Assembly (NCBI GenBank): GCA_910576325.1
Contig: CAJTIM010000002.1
Span: 272,833 to 336,832, forward strand
Origin: Clostridia bacterium
GTDB taxonomy: Bacteria > Bacillota > Clostridia > Lachnospirales > Lachnospiraceae
Reading direction: 5' to 3'
DNA: 64,000 nt
Shown here: one piece after another, positions 51,300-60,125 of the stretch
Position numbering within the stretch: the first letter of the stretch is position 1
Layout of the letters: each line of letters starts with the position of its first letter
The notes under the pieces: model-generated
The model's input: the letters and a program-made list of their open reading frames with translations, nothing else
The model's database searches: none
Told to the model about the DNA's origin: nothing
Program-made: the position numbers and the translations under genes

Positions 51300-52718
51300 A
51301 TGGCTGTTCATGAAGAATGCGGTGTATTCGGAGTGATAGGTACAAAAAAGGGAAATGCCGCAGGTATTGTTTATTATGGGCTGTATGCTCTGCAGCACAG
51401 AGGACAGGAGAGCTGCGGAATTGTTGTGAATGATGACGGCGCATTTTCTTCCTATAAAGATCTGGGGCTTGTCAGTGAGGTGTTTTCGAAAGACACATTG
51501 ACTCATTTCCCAATGGGAAATATGGCGGTGGGACATGTAAGATACGGAACAACCGGAGGAAATACAAGAAATAACTGTCAGCCTATTGAAGTCAACCACC
51601 AGAAAGGAAAGATGGCGCTGGCACATAATGGAAATCTTACCAATGCATTGGAGCTTCGCGATAAGCTGGAATTATCGGGAGCAATTTTCCATACAACCAG
51701 TGATACGGAAACCATCGCTTATGTGATTACAAGAGAACGGCTTATGACGCCAAGCATTGAGGAAGCCGTCAGCAATACGATGAATTTACTGGAAGGCGCC
51801 TATTCGCTGGTGCTGATTTCTTCTACAAAGATGATAGCGGCAAGAGATCCATATGGGTTTCGGCCGCTTTGCTATGGAAAGACGGCGGACGGGGCATATG
51901 TGGCTGCATCCGAAAGCTGTGCATTGTCAGCGGTAGGAGCAGAATTTATCCGTGATGTGCTGCCGGGAGAGATTCTGGTGTTTACAAAAAACGGTGTGGA
52001 ATCAAGAAGAGAACACTGTGAAAAACAGAAGAAAAGAACCTGCATTTTTGAGTACATCTATTTTGCAAGACCGGATTCTGTGATAGACGGCATATCCGTA
52101 CATGAATCTCGTATGAAAGCCGGAGAATTACTGGCAGAGAGTTATCCCAAATCCGCGGATATTGTGATTGGTGCTCCCGACAGCGGATTGGACGCAGCAT
52201 TGGGGTATGCGGGAAAATCCGGGATTCCTTATGGGATTGGACTGATAAAAAATAAATATATTGGAAGGACATTTATTTCTCCGGGACAAGATGAGCGTTT
52301 GGACAAGGTCAGAATTAAGCTGAGTCCTGTCAGGAAGGTAATCGATGGAAAAAGAGTTGTACTGATTGATGATTCCATTGTCAGAGGGACGACCAGCAAA
52401 CGTATTGTAAAGCTTTTGCGTGACGCCGGAGCGAAAGAGATCCATATGAGAATTTCTGCGCCTCCGTTTTTATATCCCTGTTATTATGGAACGGATATTG
52501 ATTCGGAAGAAAATCTGATTGCATGCCATCACAGCGTGGATGAGATTGCAGGGATGATTGGAGCGGACTCTTTGGGATATTTACCAATCGGGAAGCTGAA
52601 TAAACTGATAGGCAGTGAGGATTACTGCGCCGCCTGTTTTCAGGGAAAGTATCCGACGAAAATCCCGGCAGATTTGCGTAAGGACCGTTTTGAAAGGAAG
52701 CTGTCCGAACGGGTTTGA
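51300..52718 (+). CDS. purF: Amidophosphoribosyltransferase
   Basis: A 472-residue PurF of the Bacillus type. A short propeptide precedes the nucleophile cysteine (EECGVFGV). The PRPP site is VVLIDDSIVRGTTS, and all four cysteines of the 4Fe-4S cluster are present (KKRTCIFEYIYF, LYPCYYG, DYCAACFQG). It begins purine synthesis with ammonia from glutamine. It is notable that purF is here in a nitrogen operon and not with other pur genes. A second copy may exist elsewhere in the genome. I chose ATG 51300, preceded by GGAGGGAGTAGGG. Confidence 0.94.
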   Translation: MAVHEECGVFGVIGTKKGNAAGIVYYGLYALQHRGQESCGIVVNDDGAFSSYKDLGLVSEVFSKDTLTHFPMGNMAVGHVRYGTTGGNTRNNCQPIEVNHQKGKMALAHNGNLTNALELRDKLELSGAIFHTTSDTETIAYVITRERLMTPSIEEAVSNTMNLLEGAYSLVLISSTKMIAARDPYGFRPLCYGKTADGAYVAASESCALSAVGAEFIRDVLPGEILVFTKNGVESRREHCEKQKKRTCIFEYIYFARPDSVIDGISVHESRMKAGELLAESYPKSADIVIGAPDSGLDAALGYAGKSGIPYGIGLIKNKYIGRTFISPGQDERLDKVRIKLSPVRKVIDGKRVVLIDDSIVRGTTSKRIVKLLRDAGAKEIHMRISAPPFLYPCYYGTDIDSEENLIACHHSVDEIAGMIGADSLGYLPIGKLNKLIGSEDYCAACFQGKYPTKIPADLRKDRFERKLSERV

Positions 52719-52735
52719 GCGAAAGAGGTGCATGT

Positions 52736-53839
52736 ATGATGAGAAAATTTGACAGAAAATTGATTTTGTCCGACGGCAGCGAATACTGTGGATATGGATT
52801 TGGTTCCAAGCTTGAAAAAATGACGGAAATTGTATTCAATACTTCTCCGGTTGGATATCAGGAAATCCTTTCCGATCCCTCCTATACGTATCAGACAGTC
52901 GTGATGGCATATCCTCTGATTGGTAATTACGGAATGGCAGAAGATGATTTTGAAACGGATATTCCAAGTATCGGCGGACTGGCGGTACGAGACTACAACG
53001 ACGAACCATCCAATTTCCGAAGTAAATATACCTTATCGGAAATTATGGAGAAATATGACATACCGGGCATCTATGGGATTGATACAAGAAAGCTGGTACG
53101 TTCCATACGTGACCTTGGGAGCCGGAAGGCATTGCTTACAGATATGGATACATCCCTCCAGGACGGACTTTGCAAATTGGATTTATATAATATTCCGAAA
53201 GATGCCGTATCGCGGGTAAGCCGGAAGGAAATTCAGCAATACCTTGTATCGGATGGGAAGTATCATGTGGCCGCCGTTGACTGCGGGATGAAACAGAATA
53301 TTGTGAGAACTCTGAACCAAAGAGGATGCAGCGTGACAGTCTTTCCGTGGAATACTTCTGCGGGGGAGATAGAAAAGCTAAGACCGGACGGAATCTTTTT
53401 ATCCAATGGACCGGGAAATCCCTCAGATGTGCAGGCAGCCGCAGAACTGGTCAAAGAATTAAAAGGCAGATATCCGATATTTGGAATCTGCCTTGGCCAT
53501 CAGATCATTTCTCTTGCGTACGGAGCCAGGATTTATAAGCTGAAGTTTGGACACAGGGGAGGAAATCACCCGGTGAAAAATCTGCAGACCGGCAAGATAG
53601 AGATTACGTCCCAGAATCATTCCTATGCGGTAGACGGAGAAAGCCTTGCAAATACCCGATTGAAGGCAACGCATCTAAATCTGCTGGATCACACGGTAGA
53701 AGGCGCGGCCTGTGAGGAAGACAGGGTGTTCGGTGTGCAGTATCATCCGGAAAGCGCGCCCGGACCACAGGACAGCGGCTATCTGTTTGACCAATTTATA
53801 AAAATGATGGAGGGAACAAAAGATGGCGAAAAGAACTGA
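52736..53839 (+). CDS. carA: Carbamoyl-phosphate synthase small subunit
   Basis: A 367-residue glutaminase subunit. The N-terminal CPSase domain has FNTSPVGYQEILSDPSY and IPGIYGIDTRKLVR. The class I amidotransferase triad is in FGICLGHQ (Cys) and QYHPESAPGP (His, Glu). The ATG at 52736 follows AGAGGTG; a TTG overlapping the purF stop is possible but less likely. It passes ammonia to CarB for pyrimidine and arginine synthesis. The gene ends 17 bases inside carB. No pyrimidine or arginine genes accompany the pair here; its neighbours are all glutamine enzymes. Confidence 0.96.
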   Translation: MMRKFDRKLILSDGSEYCGYGFGSKLEKMTEIVFNTSPVGYQEILSDPSYTYQTVVMAYPLIGNYGMAEDDFETDIPSIGGLAVRDYNDEPSNFRSKYTLSEIMEKYDIPGIYGIDTRKLVRSIRDLGSRKALLTDMDTSLQDGLCKLDLYNIPKDAVSRVSRKEIQQYLVSDGKYHVAAVDCGMKQNIVRTLNQRGCSVTVFPWNTSAGEIEKLRPDGIFLSNGPGNPSDVQAAAELVKELKGRYPIFGICLGHQIISLAYGARIYKLKFGHRGGNHPVKNLQTGKIEITSQNHSYAVDGESLANTRLKATHLNLLDHTVEGAACEEDRVFGVQYHPESAPGPQDSGYLFDQFIKMMEGTKDGEKN

Positions 53840-56800
53840 TTTGAAGAAAATACTTGTCATTGGTTCCGGTCCGATTGTGATTGGCCAGGCGGCAGAATTT
53901 GATTATGCGGGTACGCAGGCATGTCTTGCTTTGAAAGAGGAAGGCTACGAGGTTGTGCTGTGCAATTCCAACCCGGCAACGATTATGACAGATCTGACAG
54001 TTGCAGATAAAGTATATATGGAACCGCTGACCCTGGAATATGCGGCGAAGATTGTTCGCCGTGAGCGCCCGGATGCCATTGTGCCGGGGATTGGGGGACA
54101 GACCGGGCTGAATCTGGCAATGCAGCTTGAGAAAAAAGGAGTTTTAAAAGAGTGTCAGGCGGAACTTTTGGGAACCGGCAGTAAAAGCATTGAACGGGCG
54201 GAGGACAGAGAACAGTTCAAAAAGCTTTGTGAAGAGCTGGGAGAGCCGGTACTGCCTTCTGCCATTGCGAATACGGTGGATGAAGCCATAAGAGCAGCGG
54301 AGCAAATTGGTTATCCGGTGGTGCTGCGCCCTGCATTTACCCTTGGAGGAACAGGCGGAGGCTTTGCGGATGATGAGCAGGAATTTAGAAAGCTGATTAA
54401 AAACGCCGTTGCGTTATCTCCGGTTCATCAGGTATTGATTGAGAAAAGTGTCAAAGGCTTCAAGGAAATCGAATACGAAGTGATCCGTGATGCCAATGAT
54501 ACGGCAATCACAGTTTGCAATATGGAAAATTTAGACCCGGTGGGAATACACACAGGAGATTCCATTGTGGTATGTCCGTCCCAGACACTGACCAATAAAG
54601 AATATCAGATGCTGCGGGACAGCGCATTGAAAATCATTCGTGCGCTGAAAGTGGAGGGAGGATGTAATGTGCAGTTTGCACTTGATCCGGATTCTTTTCA
54701 GTATTATCCGATAGAGGTAAATCCACGGGTTTCCCGTTCCTCAGCCCTTGCGTCGAAGGCAAGCGGGTATCCGATTGCAAGAGTTTCGGCAAAAATCAGC
54801 GTGGGGATGACGCTGGATGAGATTATGCTGGTCAATACGCCGGCCTCCTTTGAGCCGGCATTGGATTATGTAGTGACAAAAATGCCGCGTTTTCCATTCG
54901 ATAAATTTACGGATGCAAACCGGAAGCTCGGCACGCAGATGAAAGCTACCGGGGAAGTTATGAGTGTAGGAAGAACTTTTGAAGAAAGCCTGTTAAAAGC
55001 AATCCGTTCTCTGGAAACAGGCGTGGATCATCTGCGCATGGAAAAATTTGAAAAAGAGGATGTTCCTGTATTGATGAATGATATAAAAATCGGTACAAAT
55101 GACAGAATTTTTGCGATTGCACAGTTGTTAAGATTAGGTGTCCGCGTTTCAAAAATTTCCGACCGGACCGGAATTGACTGCTTTTTCCTTAACAAAATGA
55201 AAAAGATTATAGATATGGAAACAGAACTGAAATCATACGCAGGTGACAGGGATGCGCTATATCAGGCGAAGAAAGCAGGCTTTTCCGATAAGACTGTGGC
55301 ATGGCTTTGGAATAAGACGGAAACAGAAGTTTTTGAACTGCGCAGGAAATACGGCATATTTCCGGTTTATAAGATGATCGATACCTGTGCGTCAGAATTT
55401 GAAAGCTATGTTCCGTATTTCTATTCCACCTATGAGGAAGAAAATGAATCGGTAATCGAAAACAGAAAGAAGATCGTCGTGCTTGGCTCCGGCCCAATCC
55501 GTATCGGTCAGGGTGTGGAGTTTGATTATTCCACGGTACATGCGGTTAAGACGATCAAAGAAGCCGGATATGAGGCAATCATAATCAACAACAATCCGGA
55601 AACCGTGTCTACGGACTATACTACGTCGGACAAGCTGTATTTTGAACCCTTATGTGTGGAAGATGTTATGAATGTGATCGAGATGGAAAAACCGGATGGG
55701 ATTATTGCATCTTTAGGCGGTCAAACGGCGATCAATTTGGCAAAACCGTTGGAAGAAAGAGGAGTAAAGCTCATCGGCACAGACTGTGCGGCAATTGAGA
55801 GGTCTGAAAACAGAGATGCGTTTGAAAAGCTGCTGTCGGAACTTTCCATCCCGCAGCCAAAAGGACGGGCAGTGACAAATATGGAAGAAGGTGTAAAAGC
55901 GGCAGAGGAAATCGGCTATCCGGTATTGGTACGTCCAAGCTTTGTGCTTGGCGGAAGAGCCATGCAGATTGTGGCGAAGGAAGAACATCTGCGTCATTAT
56001 TTAAAAACGGCCGTAGAGATCGATGAAGATAAACCGGTACTGGTAGATCAGTATATCTGCGGCAAGGAAGTGGAAATTGATGCTGTCTGCGATGGAAAGG
56101 AGGTATTTGTTCCCGGAATTATGGAGCTGGTAGAAAGGACCGGCGTTCATTCGGGGGATTCCATCTGTGTATATCCCACGTTCAGTATATCTGAAAAAGT
56201 AAAAGAGACGATTCTGGATTATGCGAAGAAACTGGGGATTGGCATCGGCATTGTCGGTCTGTTTAATATCCAGTTTATTGTGGATAAAGAGGAGAATGTA
56301 TCTGTCATTGAGGTGAATCCGCGTTCTTCGCGGACAGTGCCGTTTTTATCAAAAGCAACCGGGTATCCGCTGGCTGATATTGCAACGAAAGTCATTCTTG
56401 GAAAGAGTCTGAGGGCACAGGGGATTGATGAGATATATCCGAAAGAAAAGCAGTGCTGGTATGTAAAAGTACCGACATTTTCCTTTTCCAAATTGAATGG
56501 CATGGATACATACCTTTCACCGGAAATGAAATCTACGGGAGAGGCCATCGGATATGACAAGAAACTTCACAGGGCAATGTATAAAGCCATGATTGCTTCC
56601 GGTATTCGTGTGCAGAATTATGGAACTGTAATCGTGACGCTTGCAGATGAGGATAAAGACGAAGCCCTTCCTTTGATAAGCCGCTTCTACGATATGGGCT
56701 TTAATATAGAAGCGACCTCTCTTACGGGAGAATATCTGAAACAGCATGGAATACGCACCCGTATATTGGGTAAACCATCGGAAGGCAGCAGTGAAATTCT

Positions 56801-57005
56801 GGATGCAATTCGGGCCGGATATGTCAGTTATGTTATCAATACACGTGCAATTCTTTCCGGTATTCATTATGAAGACGGCGCGGCAATCCGAAATGCGGCA
56901 ACGCAGAATAATATTACCATGCTTACATCACTGGATACGGTAAGGGTGCTTTTGGATGTACTGGAGGAAGTGACCATTGGCGTGTCTGCGATAGATGATG
57001 AGTGA
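53823..57005 (+). CDS. carB: Carbamoyl-phosphate synthase large subunit
   Basis: A 1060-residue protein made of two homologous ATP-grasp halves: the first starting IGSGPIVIGQAAEFDYAGTQ, the second GSGPIRIGQGVEFDYSTVHA. Each half carries VNPRVSRSSALASKASGYP-type metal and nucleotide sites. The C-terminal MGS-like domain of about 130 residues holds the allosteric site. It joins ammonia, bicarbonate and two ATP to carbamoyl phosphate. Full family length, overlapping carA by 17 bases. It is the last gene of the glutamine operon. No strong terminator was seen after it, only a weak 7-bp hairpin near 57065. Confidence 0.97.
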   Translation: MAKRTDLKKILVIGSGPIVIGQAAEFDYAGTQACLALKEEGYEVVLCNSNPATIMTDLTVADKVYMEPLTLEYAAKIVRRERPDAIVPGIGGQTGLNLAMQLEKKGVLKECQAELLGTGSKSIERAEDREQFKKLCEELGEPVLPSAIANTVDEAIRAAEQIGYPVVLRPAFTLGGTGGGFADDEQEFRKLIKNAVALSPVHQVLIEKSVKGFKEIEYEVIRDANDTAITVCNMENLDPVGIHTGDSIVVCPSQTLTNKEYQMLRDSALKIIRALKVEGGCNVQFALDPDSFQYYPIEVNPRVSRSSALASKASGYPIARVSAKISVGMTLDEIMLVNTPASFEPALDYVVTKMPRFPFDKFTDANRKLGTQMKATGEVMSVGRTFEESLLKAIRSLETGVDHLRMEKFEKEDVPVLMNDIKIGTNDRIFAIAQLLRLGVRVSKISDRTGIDCFFLNKMKKIIDMETELKSYAGDRDALYQAKKAGFSDKTVAWLWNKTETEVFELRRKYGIFPVYKMIDTCASEFESYVPYFYSTYEEENESVIENRKKIVVLGSGPIRIGQGVEFDYSTVHAVKTIKEAGYEAIIINNNPETVSTDYTTSDKLYFEPLCVEDVMNVIEMEKPDGIIASLGGQTAINLAKPLEERGVKLIGTDCAAIERSENRDAFEKLLSELSIPQPKGRAVTNMEEGVKAAEEIGYPVLVRPSFVLGGRAMQIVAKEEHLRHYLKTAVEIDEDKPVLVDQYICGKEVEIDAVCDGKEVFVPGIMELVERTGVHSGDSICVYPTFSISEKVKETILDYAKKLGIGIGIVGLFNIQFIVDKEENVSVIEVNPRSSRTVPFLSKATGYPLADIATKVILGKSLRAQGIDEIYPKEKQCWYVKVPTFSFSKLNGMDTYLSPEMKSTGEAIGYDKKLHRAMYKAMIASGIRVQNYGTVIVTLADEDKDEALPLISRFYDMGFNIEATSLTGEYLKQHGIRTRILGKPSEGSSEILDAIRAGYVSYVINTRAILSGIHYEDGAAIRNAATQNNITMLTSLDTVRVLLDVLEEVTIGVSAIDDE

Positions 57006-57124
57006 AACTATGCATAGATCAGCCTTGAACAAAGTATTTCTTTATAGTAAACTATGCTATAAGATAAGAGATCGGTTTTTACTTTATCTCTTTGGTAAAA
57101 TATTTTATAAGGGGGCATTTTCTT

Positions 57125-57448
57125 ATGAAAACACCCGCAAAGATTTGGCTTTGGATTCTGATTGTAATTAATGTTGTTGCACTGATCAATGACTTTGCAA
57201 GCGATACTGTCAATGGCGACGGGTGGATAACACTTATTGAAACGTTAGTCATGTTAGTAGCAGTAGCTATGATACTGTTTTTGAAAATGAAAGCAGGATT
57301 TTATTTATTGTGTGTATATACGGTGGCGGATCTTTTCTATGTAATTGCGCTCTTTCCTATGCTGGTCCTGTATCTTTTGATTGGAGCTATCTTAAGAATA
57401 GGCATTACTTGGCTGTGTATTAGAAGCAGTTGGAGCGAAATGAAATAA
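57125..57448 (+). CDS. Small membrane protein of unknown function
   Basis: A 107-residue protein made almost only of four hydrophobic segments (about 6–25, 35–53, 57–76, 80–98), with a short polar loop after the first (NDFASDTVNGDGW). The ATG at 57125 is preceded by AAGGGGGC. I do not recognise a family. It lies 120 bases after carB in the same direction and 100 before a second membrane protein with cysteine pairs, and marks the border with the mobile-element region. Confidence 0.65.
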   Translation: MKTPAKIWLWILIVINVVALINDFASDTVNGDGWITLIETLVMLVAVAMILFLKMKAGFYLLCVYTVADLFYVIALFPMLVLYLLIGAILRIGITWLCIRSSWSEMK

Positions 57449-57547
57449 TGCAATAACCGGCGGGCTGCTCGATTATGCCGGAACTTGTGACAGATGTCGT
57501 AATCAATGCTTTTGAGCAGAAAAAAGATGCCGCCAAAGGACAGGATG

Positions 57548-58093
57548 ATGAGAAAACCGATGGATGATATTGCAAATTGGCGATTACAGCAGGAGAATAC
57601 ATCAAAACCATTCCCATATGTTTTCCCACAGATGCCGCTCCGCTTCCGGCGATGCTGTGCCTTTGCAAAAGCAGTATTTCTGATACAATGGGGATGCTTT
57701 GCCGCTTTTGGTGTTTGCAGTATGGTGCTGTTCCTTCCCGTGGTTATTTGGGGCAAGAACATGGGATTGAGCGCCATGATAGAGAGCAGACCGTTTTTGG
57801 CGTTTTTCATTGTGGTGTCTGCTATATCACTTGCGATTTCTTTTGCAGCTGTTCCGTTTGGATTTACCCCAAAACTTTTTTGGCGGTGTCCTTGCTGCGG
57901 ACATCCATTTCCATATTATGTTCCGACAAGAGGGGATAACCTGAAGGAGAAGGAGTGTTTGATGGCTATAGAGGGGTTGCATATCAAATTTGTGAAACTA
58001 AAATTTTGTCCTCTGATTATTCCGTCAGTCTGTCCGGAGTGTAGGTGCAAATTTTTTGATATGGCTGACGGTCTTCCTACTCGGGATAAATGA
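57548..58093 (+). CDS. Membrane protein with two cysteine-pair zinc-ribbon motifs
   Basis: A 181-residue protein. After a polar start come two hydrophobic segments (VFLIQWGCFAAFGVCSMVLF and FLAFFIVVSAISLAISFAAV), then a cytoplasmic tail with CPCCGHPFPYY and CPECRCKFF, two CxxC pairs that fit one zinc ribbon. I used an ATG at 57548, seven bases from AAAGGA; an earlier ATG at 57506 lacks a ribosome site. No function is recognised. Many such small zinc-ribbon membrane proteins accompany mobile regions. Confidence 0.6.
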   Translation: MRKPMDDIANWRLQQENTSKPFPYVFPQMPLRFRRCCAFAKAVFLIQWGCFAAFGVCSMVLFLPVVIWGKNMGLSAMIESRPFLAFFIVVSAISLAISFAAVPFGFTPKLFWRCPCCGHPFPYYVPTRGDNLKEKECLMAIEGLHIKFVKLKFCPLIIPSVCPECRCKFFDMADGLPTRDK

Positions 58094-58226
58094 GTTAAAA
58101 GTACAGATAAAGTAAGAGCGAACAGTATCGCTGCGTGCAAAGCATCCTTTCCAAGAAAAAAAGTCCGCTTTAAGTATGATGGTTCAGAAAATGGCTTGAG
58201 CCAATTATGCGGAGAAATGTTTTCGA

Positions 58227-58448
58227 TTGCCAAATATGAGCTGCAAAAATTCATGTACTTCCATTAGCACGGTGACAAAAGAACAACTTGCCCGTGTCAG
58301 TGCCTCTTGTGAACAGCCGTATCGTAGAAGTGATTATGAAAGGTTACTTGATTATACAATAGCTATGCAGCATGGGGTAAAATGGACAGAAGAAACAGCA
58401 GAAACAGCAGTGTATGGATTGCTGCCCGAAGAAAGACATGGGAAATAG
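58227..58448 (+). CDS. Doubtful small open frame
   Basis: A 73-residue frame with a TTG start (or ATG at 58236) and no good ribosome site. The composition looks protein-like (KEQLARVSASCEQPYRRSDYE and an amphipathic end), so it may be a remnant of an element gene. I do not recognise it. Confidence 0.3.
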   Translation: MPNMSCKNSCTSISTVTKEQLARVSASCEQPYRRSDYERLLDYTIAMQHGVKWTEETAETAVYGLLPEERHGK

Positions 58449-58541
58449 ATAAACGGTGGATCTAGGGCAATTAGACGGGAAGGGATTGTAAAGCTATGAT
58501 AATAGCAAGCAGTCCCTTTTGTGTTGTGGGAGGTGACTGAT

Positions 58542-58737
58542 ATGGATACCATGAATTTGCAAAAACAGGTTTATGACACTGATGGCTTCAAAAGCTATTG
58601 GTATTGGCAGAAGTAAGGCATATGCATTTCCGGATGAAGTGTGTGAAAGTCAGAAACCATTCAGGGTGATAAAAATGGGAAAGCTGTATCGGGTTCCCAA
58701 AGAAGGATTCGCTTAATGGTTAAATGGAGCAAACTAA
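58542..58737 (+). pseudogene. Decayed excisionase-type gene
   Basis: The start MDTMNLQKQVYDTD at 58542 is in one frame, with a ribosome site GGGAGGTG. The continuation IGIGRSKAYAF...VIKMGKLYRVPKEGF and, after an in-frame stop at 58714, WLNGAN is in another. This is the helix-turn-helix excisionase pattern of tyrosine-recombinase elements, broken by a frameshift, a small deletion and a stop. It lies just before a broken integrase gene, as excisionase genes do. Confidence 0.7.
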
Positions 58738-58756
58738 ATGTGCGGAGGTGATAGGA

Positions 58757-59231
58757 ATGAGAAAGAAAACACAGGAAAAGAGTGTTGCTTTTTTTGAACG
58801 AAATTCATGGTATGATCGTACAAAGGCATTGTAAGATAACGGCATTGTTAAATATGGAAAGGGAGGCGGACTTTTCAGTTAGGCAAGAAATTAAGCACGA
58901 CTGCCGGGGACTTCCCGGCTAAGACATTACAAAGCAGGAAACTGCCGGAGGACAATGGACTGCCCGATATAAGGCGGCATGATTTGAGAAGCACTTTTGT
59001 AGCATATTGTTAAAGAATAATTTCAATCCTAAAGCGGTATCACAGCTCATGGGACATGTGAAAGAAATCATCACCATAGATGTTTACGGAGATATCGCCG
59101 GAAGCATTGAGGGCTGCTTAGACGATCTCCGGCCATTTATTGATGAAGTAATCCTGAAAGAAGAAAGTGAAAGCGGCACAGGTTTTTCAGAAGATAATTA
59201 TATAGAACAAATCAGTGAATTTCTTGTATGA
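58757..59231 (+). pseudogene. Decayed tyrosine-recombinase (integrase) gene
   Basis: The N-terminal piece MRKKTQEKSVAFFERNSWY is followed by a stop at 58832 and DNGIVKYGKGGG in the same frame. The catalytic core is missing apart from LPDIRRHDLRSTFVAY, which carries the HxxR box. A frameshift then leads to NNFNPKAVSQLMGHV and ITIDVYGD, with the last His and catalytic Tyr. The gene has lost more than half its length, so the element it served cannot move with it. The pair with the excisionase remnant shows a former integration module. Confidence 0.8.
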
Positions 59232-59638
59232 AACTAAGATACCGGCATAACTGGATGGAATAAAAAGATATACCCATCCGGGCATCCCGTAATACATGCC
59301 TCTGACGGGGCGGGCGGAGTACCGTCTGATAAAGTATAAAAAAGTACAGAACAAAAGTTCGATTTGGTCTGTACTTTTTTTGACTTATATGTTATAATGA
59401 AAAACCAAATGACTGGATAATACTATCTGTACTGGTTGGTGTTATTCAGTGTTGTTTCGTTTCAAAAATACGGTTTTCCCAAAGGGATACTGCGTAATGT
59501 GACCTGCATTCGTGTAATTGCTATTTTAACGCTTATTCGCCAGCTTTGCAAGCCCATTTTACACGAATCGAAAATCAAATTACACGAATTTCGGGCGAAT
59601 AGGCAAACTTTTTTCGGTCACAAATTGGAGGTTTTCAT
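59232..59638. other. Repeat-rich stretch between integrase remnant and uvrB fragment
   Basis: No gene is supported here. The stretch holds a strong terminator (listed), an extended -10 TATGTTATAAT at about 59389–59399, and from 59498 a cluster of ATTCGTGTAA repeats in both directions plus an inverted TTATTCGCC/GGGCGAATA pair. Confidence 0.6.
59338..59381. terminator. Terminator between integrase remnant and uvrB fragment
   Basis: A 10-bp stem AAAGTACAGA (59341–59350) pairs with TCTGTACTTT (59368–59377), with seven T on one side and an A-run on the other, so it can act in both directions. Confidence 0.9.
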
Positions 59639-60055
59639 ATGCCAGAGTTCAAATTACAAGCCCCCTACAAGCCCACAGGTGACCAGCCGCAGGCCATCGC
59701 CGAGCTGGTCAAAGGCTTCAAGGAGGGCAATCAATTCCAGACTTTACTAGGGGTTACGGGTTCAGGCAAGACATTTACGATGGCGAATGTCATTCAGGAA
59801 TTGCAGAAGCCGACGCTGGTCATTGCCCACAACAAAACGCTTGCGGCGCAGCTATACGGAGAATTCAAGGAGATGTTCCCTGAGAATGCAGTGGAGTATT
59901 TTGTGTCCTAATTTGTGGACAGGGTGAAAACCGCATTATTTCGTGTTATTTGGTGCCGATTGTACCGTATTTTGTGGACAAGATAGGGGATTATGGACGA
60001 AATAACACTAGGCGGACGGGTGGAGTTTGTGACCTGGATTCGTGTAATGGACTAT
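59498..60055. repeat. ATTCGTGTAA repeat system bracketing the uvrB fragment
   Basis: A 21-base sequence beginning TGTGACCTG and ending ATTCGTGTAAT lies at 59498–59518 and again at 60028–60048 with one difference. Its core occurs inverted at 59559–59568 and 59580–59589, 21 bases apart. The array resembles multiple recombinase or transposase binding sites at an element end. Confidence 0.7.
59639..59911 (+). pseudogene. uvrB: uvrB, truncated after 90 codons
   Basis: The start is a normal excinuclease UvrB: GGAGG ribosome site, [17 protein letters not shown], Walker A GVTGSGKT, then [17 protein letters not shown]. It stops at YFVS, where the family continues with the conserved YYDYYQPEAY. The intact protein has about 660 residues, so the helicase body is gone. 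The sequence after the stop contains two TTGTGGACA copies (59914 and 59978 regions) and shows no uvrB similarity. An insertion or rearrangement has cut the gene here. The rest may lie beyond the window or a full copy elsewhere. Confidence 0.85.
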
Positions 60056-60125
60056 ATAACACCGTATGGATAAGAGCTATTATTTTTATGGAAGAATATG
60101 TTATAATTTGAAGAGGTGGGTATCT

